DNA of 64,000 nt from Antedon mediterranea (Eukaryota; Echinodermata; Crinoidea; Comatulida; Antedonidae): contig NC_092680.1 of NCBI RefSeq assembly GCF_964355755.1, positions 1,775,001-1,839,000 on the forward strand, written 5' to 3'. Position 1 is the stretch's first letter; the number at the start of each line of letters is the position of its first letter. The notes beneath the pieces are model-generated. The model saw only the letters and a list, made by a program, of their open reading frames with translations, was not told the DNA's origin and ran no database searches. Below, piece by piece: positions 37,657 through 48,518 of the stretch. Made by a program: the position numbers and the translations under genes.

Positions 37657-40220
37657 ACTTTAAACACACGTGAAACCAACGCGCACGTCCAACCAACGCG
37701 CGTGCACGTCAAGCCAACGCGCGCACACGGTTGCGTACTTCAACGTGCTTGCCATGCATTATATCTAAAAAAAATTATTTAAAAAAAGTAGTAGTAGTTT
37801 CGTAGTTTTTTTACGCAATTTGAATTTGGTCATTTCAATAGGCCTACTGGTTTTCATAATTTTATGAGTTTTAAAACATTCCTTATTTATAAAAGTTGTT
37901 TTAATTTAATTTATTGCAATTTTCTTTTGTGCGTAGTAACAAAAGTGAGTGAGTAAAGTATTAAGTTATTAAATAGTATTTTATTATTGTTATAGTATAT
38001 TTATATTATATTTTTCGTCAATTACAATAACGTAAAATAATTACCTTGAGAAATCGTAGAAGTAACCAAATATATGAATATAAAGTATAAAGAATAGATA
38101 GAATTTATTATATAATTATGATAATGTGATCAACCAATGTATATAATATTCAATTATTGCAATATCTATTTAGAAATACATTTGAATTATGATGCCATAC
38201 GTTATAGTATAATATTATAAATGATTAAGGATAAAAGTTGCTGCATAAAGATTATTTCTAATTTATAATAAATTATTTGTAATTGTAATATTGAAACTAA
38301 ATTATTTACCTTGCTTATTACGATCAAGTCATCGACTTATAGATTAACCTAAATTACCTTAAATGTGTCGTAACGATCTTTAAATATTAAAAAAATATAA
38401 TAAAAAGGATGTGAAAAAATAAGCACATGTTGTTTTAATGTTCTCATGTGTCCATCTATGCAACAATAATTTTTTTTTTCAATAAATTTTAATATCTAAA
38501 AAATAAGATAGAAACTAGTAGTGGTTCAACCATAATTTACATTCGGACAAGATTTGTAATTAAGAAAACAAATCATTTTGTATAGGCTTATAGAGAAAAC
38601 AATTTATATTATAAAAAAAAACAAGATATATATTCCATGAACCATAAATTAACTTTTATAGAGAAAATGGAAATCAAGGTTTAATTTCATTTTCACTAAA
38701 AACAAAACAACATTAAAAACAAAGCTTAGATTTGTATTATAAGAAAGACTTTTTTTCGGAAAGGATAGTGTTTTGAAACAGCATAGGCCATATAAGTTAC
38801 TACAGGACATCTTTTAAAAATGTTTTTAATTTTTTTTTATAAAAATAAATCAACATCAGCATCAAGAATTTGTATTCACAGAATAGGTAGCCGTGTATTA
38901 TAGATTGATTATCCTGTACATGTCAATAGACCTGTATAATGGAACAGGCGTAAAAATTGTGCCCTCTTTAGTTTGTTATTTCGGCCAACCCCCTGTATAT
39001 TATAAACAGCTTGCTTAGCATGATTTGATTAACCTCGACACCTGCGCAACTACAGTATAGACTAAGTCTCGACTAGGTTACCACTCAATCTAATGTTAAG
39101 TATAATCGAATTACAATAGAGTAAAACAAGTGTATATATTGATTTGTTTTATTGTTTTGCAATTTTGCCGTATTTTAAAGTTCCAAATAAGTGATTATTT
39201 TGTTGCCATCAGCTGTAAATTAGTCCAAATCAAGGATGTACAAGGACCAGCGAAAGCGTACGAAAAACGTGAGGGAAACCGCCAGGTGGGACAGAACAAT
39301 TACTAATCTGTACTGTTGTATCTTATGGTATATAATCACACTGTAAAAACTATTACATCTATTCGTTGAGAGTGTTGATAGGCTTACCTAAGCACTGTAC
39401 CGTAGTGCTATGTTTGCCACGAGGAGAATTTCCTCTTTCTACGAGCATGTACGCAAGTGCGTCTATGGTTTTAGATTAAGAGTTGTGAATAGTGAAAATG
39501 ATCTGGTTAGGTGTACTATGAACTATTTGTTACGATATTCAATCTCTACACTAAGTGGGAAAAAATCCTATATTAAGTTTAATTTTCCGGTTTAGTATTA
39601 TTTGTTGTTGTACAGTATATGTGGAATATTTATTCTGAAATAAAGTGATCACATCAAATCAAATAACTATATACCGAAAAGAGTCCTAACTACCAGTACT
39701 ATTGTTAAAAAAGCATTATTACAAAATAATGTATTATTTATTTATTTATATAATTTATAAATATTTATTCTATTTTACGGATCCTTAGTGTCCCAAGTTT
39801 ATATGTATATAATTCTATATAGTCATAGATATTCGTCCGACGCAACAACAATTAGTTTCTGACAGCTTCAGTAGTTCTCACAATATACAATATTGTGTTT
39901 AAAAAACTGATACACAAATCACAGGGATAAACACAGCACTATTTTATGTGTATTTTTCCTGATGTCGCGTGGACATGTTGATCTATTTATACATCCATGT
40001 GTTGACAATGAATTTGACCAAATACATGAATTTAATGAATATATTGGTAGCAGCATTTTAAATCTGGATCCCGTTAAATCAGGATTCTTAGAGACAATCA
40101 ATACCGCCGAGGTGGGTATAGTAGTGAAGTGCTCAGAGTTTCGGCTGTTTTTTTCGTTTTCTCCAATCGTTATTTCATTTTTTGTTAAGAGGAGAAGAGA
40201 AGAAAGATAACGGGCGGATC
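37657..40220. other. Spacer between GGT-B and GGT-C
   Basis: AT-rich, with no convincing gene. It has a small CCAACGCGC triple repeat near 37680-37735. A likely 5'-UTR exon of GGT-C ends at 40111 with a GT donor; a 78-nt intron with a strong pyrimidine tract leads to an acceptor at 40189. Confidence 0.5.
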
Positions 40221-43200
40221 ATGGCGGTTGTGAAGATAGTTCTGCTGAGTATTGCAGTGTTTGTGTTGGTGGTTACGTTCTCTATAGCAAATCGTGAGAA
40301 TGCGACTGTAACCCGCCGCCGTCAGTTTAGCAAAGCTGCTGTGGCCACTGATGTGCCTGAATGTTCTGAAATGGGAAAGTATGGTGTATTTTCATTTGTT
40401 TAAAATTCTCGTATTAACCATCGTTATAAGAAGTTGTGCAGCCTTTATTCAAAGAAAACATAAATATAAGGGTTTTTTTTTATCCGCGGCAGATCCATTT
40501 TACTTGAAGGCGGTACCGCTGTTGATGCCGCAATCACATCGATGTTATGTATTGGACTGGTGAACGGCGAGTCGTCTGGAATTAGTGGCGGCTTTTTTAT
40601 GATGATGTACGATACAAAAGCTAAAAAGGCAGAGTTTCTCGACGCTAGGAACACTGCACCTGCAGCTACAAATGTGAATATGTTTAACTCTAAACCACAC
40701 ACCATGATATACGGTAAGACTCTTTCAAACAGACCTAACATCGGCTGCTGTTTTATGAAAGATGTATGTAAATATATTGTTGCTTTACTGTAATATCGTT
40801 ACTTATAACAGAATAGCCGATGTAATAACAGATAATATAACAGATAATTCGTGTGTATTCTTTAGGTGCGTTGGCTATAGCGACACCTGGAGAGGTTAAG
40901 GGAATGTGGGTAGCTCACCAGAAGTATGGCAAACTTCCTTGGAAGAGACTGTTTGCACCTGTTATCGAGTTGGCACGCAGAGGAGTCGAACTGACCATTC
41001 ACGGAGCAACAAGCATTGGTGATATTCTACAGAATTATGGCAAAGGACCTCATATGAAATAAGTTACATTGACTGTGTTACCTAAATACGCACTTAACAT
41101 CAGATGTATTGTCCCTTTGTCAAATTCCAAAAAAATAAAAATTAAAAGATTTCGAAAAAAGTGGGTAATTTTGAACTATCATAATAGTTATTAACTTTCA
41201 CCAAAAATTAGTCAAAAAAAAAATCATTTAACTGAAATACAGACGTTTTTTGGTTCAAAAAATAACTTTGACTTCCTGTCAAAGTTTTCGATCAAAACAT
41301 ATCTCATAATGCAATGCGCTTGTTTGGCTACTCTGTATGCATAATCATAAATCTTCCTCGCGATCTGTGTGAAAACACTTTCTCAACCGTGACAAGTTGT
41401 AAACAATCCTAATTAGCATCATGCATAATGCATATTCATGGTTTGAAATCTTTGTTTACTTTCGCTCGCGACTATTTTCCAGACGAAATGTAATACAATT
41501 AATTTAGCTGTTAATTACGTAAAATTGTTGTTTTTGGCTTGAATTTTCGACTTAAAGTGAATAACTTTAATATTACTTTGATATGGCCAATTAAAATTTA
41601 GTATATTTTGACCTTAATTTGTGTGTGTTTCAAGGGACAATACATCTTTAAGTAAACACATCATAAGTGGTATTTATATTCGTAGGTTAATGTGTTTAAG
41701 TATATACCTTTTGGAAGCTGTTCTCCTATCAGGTAGTATAGTTATGTTGATTTAATTTACACTAAATCAATTTATTTATTTATTAAGGCTTGGAGGGAGT
41801 TATACTTTAAAGATAACGGAACCCGTCCTAAAGAAGCGGGTGACATCATATTACGTAGCGAATACGCCGACACGCTGCAACGAATTGCTAACAACGGCTG
41901 GACTGAATTCTATATTGGAACTACAGCTGATATGATTATTGAAGATATGAAAACATATAGTGAGTTTATAGGTCATTTTGAAAACGAGTTCGAGTAAAAT
42001 ACTTTAAGATATATTAAATCGTGCCTCTCAAGTAAGGAGTAATAAATTGTTTTTTGTCTTTGGTTCAATGAAGACGCGAAATTTGCACGCGCGATTTACA
42101 CGCGCGTTCAAACTTTGATGACAAGATACAGTATTTGCAAAGGCGTGTCAAGAGTACTCAACTACTGGAAAAAGTTTTAAAAGTGTTTAATTATTATTAA
42201 TTAAATTGTATTATGGAAGTTAAGATTTATGATTTATTTTATGAGTTTGTTTTCTTCAGACGGAATTTTAACAAAAGCGGACTTAAGTAACTATGACGTA
42301 AGATGGTCTGATGGAGTAAAGTCCTCATTTATGAACTACACGGTATGTTCTCCAGGTTCACCGAGTGGAGGGCTGGCCTACCAGTTTTTTCTAAATGTAT
42401 GGAAAGGTACAGTTGGTAGATAATTATACACTCAATTAATACTACTACAAATACTACTTTTGTAAAGCTCTGTCTACACTATCAAACGAGTTTGACAAAT
42501 AAAAGTGTGATGTGCCCAAATATGGTAGTAATGACATATGACATAATGTCTATATATATATGAGCACATCACATTTTTTGTCGCATAAAGTTTGATAGTG
42601 TAACGCATCTATTGCTCGCGGATGGTGTCTGCATAAAATTACGTCGATCATGACTTGTTTTTATGATTAGGCTATGAAATTGATCTGAAAACTACTGCAG
42701 ACAAAGTGCGAACGTTCCACCGTTTTCTAGAGACGTGTAAGTTTGCGAGTGGTCAGTTTTCCATCATGGGTGACGTCGATAATCCTGAGGTCCGTCAGGT
42801 AAGAATATCCTGGGGTTTCAGTTGGTGAATACGGTAAGATTCTAATTTTGTAAAAATATCACGGCCGTGTTTTATTACTTTACTTAGTTTATTTGCCAGA
42901 TAGTCTGATGATTTTCCCGCCTCGGCTGCTTTGCTTATCTCGGATTGCTTTTCTCTAGTCCTGTCTGTTTTCTGCTATTCTCCGAACCGTTTCTGTATCT
43001 GTTATGCTATTAATCCTAGGCGGTAGTGCAGTTGATGATTGTTTATGAAGAGTGATCAGGTCGTTCGGATAGAGTTACCGGTAGCGTGGACCGTGGCCGT
43101 GTTTTATTGATAATATTAAAAGCGAACTGTGTATCCGCCCGATTTAAACACCAGCTTTTGTTCGGGGTTTATATTATGATCTTCTGTGACACAACGTGTA

Positions 43201-46200
43201 ACATGTTTATACTTTTAATGTTGTCTTTACTATCGTCCTATCAACATTTTGTACATTAAGGTGATGGAAAACTTGGCATCTGAAGACTTTGCGTCAAATG
43301 TACGCTATACGATAAAAGACGATCGGCTCACTTACACCAATTTAAGCTATTATAGTTCTGGAATTTTTGACGAAACTGAAAAAAAAGGAAGCACTAGTCA
43401 CGTGAGCGTCTTAGATGAGAATGGAAACGCTGTATCTGTGACGACGACTATAAACTATTAGTAAGTTACAAACACAAAATGGTTGTAGATTAAATTAAAA
43501 CGTGGTTCCCAGTAGAGACGCGCAACGCAAGCGAGTTGACCAATGACAAGCCACTGTTCGAATAATCAATCGCTTGTGATTGGTCAAATCACTTACGTTG
43601 CGTTACTAGTGGGAACCAAGCTTTACTTTATCGTTTATTTAGTTTCGGCTGCAAAATAATGTCAACAAAATCCGGAATAATATACAACAACCTGATGACA
43701 AGTTTTACTAGGCCTAATTCAGAAAAATCGTACCAGAAGAAAGGATTTAACTACCCTGGCCCAAATAAGCGGCCTAAGTCGGGGATAAGCGGTAGTATCT
43801 TCCTCGATAAACACGGTGACGTCAGATTTGTGGTGGGAAGTTCTGGAGGAAATACAATTGTACCTGCAAATGCATGGGTAGGTTTAGGTAAAAACAAAAG
43901 TACGACGAGGGTTGGTGCGAGAACCTCGCAACATAATTTACATAACAATGCCATAATAAAGCTTGGTTCTCACTAGCGACGCAACGTAAAAAAATACCCT
44001 TCCAATCATTGTGTTTGCACCCGCCTGAGTAAATTCAAACCTACGTTCGCAACAATGTTGCGTCGTCGGTTCCCACTTGTGATTACGTAATACAACACTT
44101 TGCGTCGATACGTCGCTGAGTTGCGTTCTAGTGGGAACCGCGCTTAAGCGAGAATTTATTTATTTTATGTCTTTAGGCAATGTGGCCAAGGATTACCCAT
44201 AGTGAATTAATCACTGTCCTATCAGATAGGTGGTAATCCTCCTGATACAGGGGCTATTGTGTGAACCAGTTCACCGGGGTAACCCCCCCCCCCCCCACAA
44301 GGTAATTAAATGGAACAAAATAAATCCTTCTATCGCAATGGATTAATGAAAAATAAACGTTATAGTGGCAGTGGTATGAACATACCGTAATGTGAGCAGT
44401 TGCTGTTTTGAAATTCAAATTGACAAGAGAAAAAGAGAAACCTTTTCATGGTCTGACATACACGGCATTGAGCCCATGATATCCAGTGCAACAAATAAGC
44501 TTGGTTCCCACTAGCGACGCCCCCGCCTTCGTGAAATCAAACCTGCGATGTTTGCAGCACTGTTGCCTCGTCGGTTCCCACTTGTGATTACGCAATACAT
44601 CACTTTGCGTCAATACGTCGCTGCGTTGCGTTCTAGTTGGAACCAACATGTGCTGTTTAGGCCACCGAGTTCAAATGACGATTGGCTCACTAATCAATTC
44701 CACGATGTCGTTGATTTTATCCTATCTATTTTACATAAGTACTGTGGTATAATTTTAACTGGTGATTTTAATTATGATTACGGTGTCAATAGTCCCTTAG
44801 TTTATAAGAAATTTAAAGAAATTATTGCTCCACTTGATACTATATAATTTGTTGATTTTTATACTCGTGTTTCTAACACCAAAAGTAGCATTATTGATCT
44901 GGTCTTGTGCAATAACCCTGACATTGTATGTAATTTCAGAAGTCATCCCGGTCTCAGTACAAGTGACCACCTTGGGGTTTATTTTAATATTAACGCTAGA
45001 CGCAGTAAAGTTAAACCTGTAGATAGATATTATTGTCAATATAGTAAATGTGACCATGACGATCTTTTTACAACGTTGGGGGCGGTTCCTTGGGGTCTGT
45101 GCCTGGAACAATCAGACTGTGAGGAAATGTGGGAAAATTTTAAAGACCTCTTTCTCGCCATTATCAACGATTGTATCCCTAAAGTCAAAAGTAAAAAGAG
45201 AAACAGGCCAGCTTGGATAACTCAAGAAATGGTTACCATGGCTCGTAAAAAGAAACGAATGCTAAAAGAGGCTCATCGTCATCCTCATAACCCAAGTAAG
45301 ATGGACAATTATAGAAAGTTTAGTAATAAATTAAGAAACCTAACAAAAAAAGCTCATTTACAATATATTAGGAAATTAAGTGTCGCCTGTGTAAATGTTA
45401 TGTTAAGACACGGCAGTAAGACTGGACAAGTCAAAAACTTTGTTTTTAACGGTATACCCTTGGTTTCTGATATCGATGCGGTAAATGCATTTTCCACATT
45501 CTAATTGCGTCAAACTTTAACGAACCTAATCGTAATTTCAATGTTAACCATGAGATCTGTAATTGTGTTCACCCAGATATTGTTCCCCTTAATAACATTA
45601 ATATTAGTGAAAAAACTATTTTCGAGGCTCTATTGTCCTTGAAACCCAACAAATCCTCTGGACCTGACGGGATTACACCTAAAATGTTATCCATGTCAGC
45701 TCCAATTATTGCCCCAGTGTTGTGCAAAATGTTTAACAAGTTCTTAACGGATGGCTTTGTACCAAAAGATTGGAAACTCGCGAATGTCACTCCTATTTTT
45801 AAGTCGGGTAATCGTAACGAAGTTAATAATTATCGACCCATATTGCTATGTTCTATTATAGGTAAGGTTTTTGAACGTATTATAGCAGATAACATTCTTT
45901 TTTATCTTCAATTTTTTGGATTTATAAGTCCCACGCAACACGGGTTTTATCCAGGTAGATCGTGTATTACACAGGCCTCAGCGTTATATCATGATTGGTC
46001 ACAAACAATGGATGTCAGACAACCTCCTGTAATTGATGCAATATTCCTTGATTGGGAGAAGGCCTTTGACCGTGTTCCCCATGATTTAGTAATCAAGAAA
46101 CTGCACAACATGGGAGTATGTGGATCTCTCCTAAAGTGTCTTCACTCCTTTCTCAGTGACAGATTCCAACGTGTTGTTCTTAATAAGGAGCATTCTGATT

Positions 46201-47922
46201 GGGATAGAGTGGGCTCGGGTGTTCCTCAGGGATCAGTGTTAGGCCCGCTTCTATTCAATCTCTTTGTTTATGACCTACCTCTAAATACCTCTTCTGTTAT
46301 GAAGCAGTATGCAGATGATACAGTAATTTATAAACCTGTATTCAGTCGTCATGATGCACTTACCTTACAACAGGATCTTTGTAAAATTTCCAAATGGTGT
46401 GAGGATAATAAAATGAAATTAAATGCAAAGAAGTGTAAAGTCATGCACATAACTAGGAAACGTAATTATATCACTCATTTTATTTATACAATCGAATCCA
46501 ATCCCCTTGAAGCTGTTAATTCACATAAATATCTTGGTATTAACTTCTCACGTGATTTAACATGGTCTGCTCACGTTAATGATGTACGTATCGATGAAAT
46601 CTATGAGAATGCTTGGGTTTATCAAACGGTTTGTAGGTTTCAATGACACCGAAATTTTACTACGACTTTTTAATGCACTATGTCGACCTGTTATTGAATA
46701 TGGTGCTCCTGTGTGGGATCCACATCAAAAACAACATAATATAGCTATTAACAAGTCATTAAGACGGGTTACTAAATTGTGTGTTGAAGGCGATTTCACT
46801 GACAGGCTTAAGATACTAAATTTACCAGATATGGTTCAAAGAATGAAATTTCATAGTATAATTTTTGTAGTTAAGTGTTTGCATAAGTTAATTGATTTTG
46901 ATATATTTGAATACCTTACAATTAATTCTCGGTATCCAGAGTCCCTCACCTTTAAACACATGTATGCTAGAACTAATGCATTTAAATACTCCCTGTTTGT
47001 TAATTTCCCTCGAATATGGGAATGTATCCCGCATGAAGTTCGTAACAAAGTCCTGTTTAACTTTGGTGGGTTTAGAAGGGACTTGAAAAAATGTATTACT
47101 GATATCGAATTCATCTAGACTTTCTCTGTGTTTTTATGTCTATTGCGTTTTTCGTACTATTAGTTGGGAAAGCCACTCGACAGTGCGGTTCTTTTGAACT
47201 GATCTACTTTTGGTTACCCGCAGGTGCTGATAGTGTACTTTTGTTCTGTTTTATTGAATGATGCCGTACCTTGTTTTTGATTTTTGTATGTTACCTGGAA
47301 ATTGAATAAAAAAAAAATAAAAAAAAATAGAACACTCTTTATTGACATTTTAAATGTAATGTTTGTTTCAAATATTGTTTGTAGCTAGATATAGTCTGGG
47401 ACAGATACGGCACTTTCTTTACAGATGTTGTTTTGTTTTTAGCGATTCTACCGTGCTACACCTTTCATTATGTTTTCAAACCCGTCTTTCACAGGCAACG
47501 CTGTTAGTTCTTTCTTCAAATTATACGTTAAAAAAAGCCGTGGAATGGCGTAGGATATTCAATCCACTGTTTCCAAATGAAGGCATATATGAAGAAGGTT
47601 TTCCAAAAGTAAGTGGATGTTGATTGCTAGCATACCACCCACCGTTACCACCCACCGTAAATTACGAATAATACGAGGTCAATTTGTAATTGAAGCTAAT
47701 ATTTTGAGTTTAATATTTTTATTTTGTAAATTAGTTTTTGAACATGATAACTTACTATTTTGTTATTTATAGGAAGTTTTATCAGGCTTGGAGAAACTCG
47801 GTCACGTTGTAACACAACTGCCATCGTATAAGTTCGCGGTTACCCAAGCTATATTAAAGGATGACAATGGTATAGATGCGTACTCGGACTCGAGAAAACA
47901 GGGGCAAGCCGCAGGATATTGA
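40221..47922 (+). CDS. GGT-C: gamma-glutamyltransferase paralogue, 10 exons
   Basis: Third GGT. Exons: 40221-40378, 40493-40713, 40866-41058, 41787-41959, 42260-42406, 42671-42798, 43261-43460, 43643-43877, 47495-47608, 47773-47922 (TGA); 572 residues. The exon frame extends upstream to an acceptor at 40189, but no earlier in-frame ATG was found, so the ATG at 40221 is chosen. A signal anchor follows ([14 protein letters not shown]). The threonine nucleophile in GSTSHVS, the arginine in DARNTAP and SSGG are kept. Departures from the family: GISGG for GIGGG, KSG for the SS pair of PLSSM, and Ser at the human Asp423 position (numbering from memory). Catalysis may be weakened. The third intron (41059-41786) again starts AT and ends AA, as in GGT-B. 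Intron 8 is swollen by a LINE. Confidence 0.85.
41059..41786 (+). other. GGT-C intron 3 with AT...AA ends
   Basis: ATGAA then ATAAGT at the start, ATTAA then GGCTTGG at the end; same position and pattern as GGT-B. It contains the MITE-5 at 41102-41647, which GGT-B lacks. Confidence 0.6.
41102..41647. mobile_element. MITE-5 copy (GATGTATTGTCCC ends)
   Basis: Longer relative of 14316-14571, with AGATGTATTGTCCCTT and AAGGGACAATACATCT ends. Confidence 0.7.
42464..42602. mobile_element. MITE-1 copy
   Basis: In a GGT-C intron; the right terminus is truncated after TTTGATAGTGTA. Confidence 0.75.
43498..43624. mobile_element. MITE-3 copy
   Basis: Compact copy ending 19 bp before the GGT-C exon at 43643. 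Confidence 0.75.
43959..44146. mobile_element. MITE-3 copy (sister subfamily)
   Basis: Complete copy in GGT-C intron 8. Confidence 0.75.
44160..44297. repeat. Possible SINE fragment with poly(C) end
   Basis: CACCGGGGTAACCCC is shared (inverted) with the SINE at 52131-52455; a run of about 15 C follows. Weak evidence. Confidence 0.3.
44497..44644. mobile_element. MITE-3 copy abutting the LINE
   Basis: Sister-subfamily copy with a deletion in its left arm. Its right end touches the truncated 5' end of the LINE, suggesting insertion at its edge. Confidence 0.65.
44645..47320 (+). mobile_element. 5'-truncated, frameshifted non-LTR retrotransposon (LINE)
   Basis: Begins inside an apurinic endonuclease domain (GDFNYD, then SDHLGVYFN after a stop). 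It continues through a linker (44905-45504) into a reverse transcriptase (45633-46646) with [41 protein letters not shown] and the catalytic QYADDT. A frameshift near 46600 passes to 46579-47118. It ends with A-rich sequence after GAATAAAA. Broken frames make it inactive. It looks Jockey/CR1-like, clade not assigned. It lies in sense orientation in GGT-C intron 8. Confidence 0.9.
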
Positions 47923-48518
47923 TGATCAATAGGCCTACCTATTATTTATAAATATTGATTGATGATTGGTTGTTACCCTACCAAATCTAATTAGATAATC
48001 ATAGCACTTCTTTATCAATTTCAAAAAATTAATAATATGTAATGCAAATATCGACCCTCTTCTATTTTGATAAAGCGCGCATAATAAATCTTAGTATTAA
48101 AAGATATATTAACAAACAAGAATATAGGCCTAATCTGTGCTTATTTACATTTTTTTACATTTTACAGGTTGCAAACCATAGTCATAATTTGAACCGGGAA
48201 ACCGTTTAATAATATTAAAAATGAATTTTGATGGTGACAAAACAGTATTGATGAGAGACCATCAATCCTTTGAAATCGTTAATAAAGAAAATCGTATTAA
48301 AAACAGTCTATTTTTATTCGCATTGTGACTTCTTTAAAAGTATTGTTGAATATCAGACCCCTGGAATAAATGAAAAGATGAGACATTCATGATCACTTGA
48401 ATTGTCATTATGTACTATACTTTTACTTTAGTTAAAAAATTCAAAAAGAGAGCCCTCTATTTTAGATCAGACAAAAACAAAACAAAATCTTGTTTTTTGA
48501 GTGTTGGCTCGTAAAAGT
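47923..48518. other. GGT-C 3' UTR and promoter region of the AidB-like gene
   Basis: An AATAAAG word near 48280 could end GGT-C. No gene seen. The spacer between stop and next ATG is under 600 bp. Confidence 0.5.

Noticed and set aside
39962-40111. 50-codon open frame with ATG and a good donor before GGT-C
   Set aside because: Spliced to the acceptor at 40189, the frame ends at a TAA before the GGT ATG; better seen as 5' UTR with an upstream frame.
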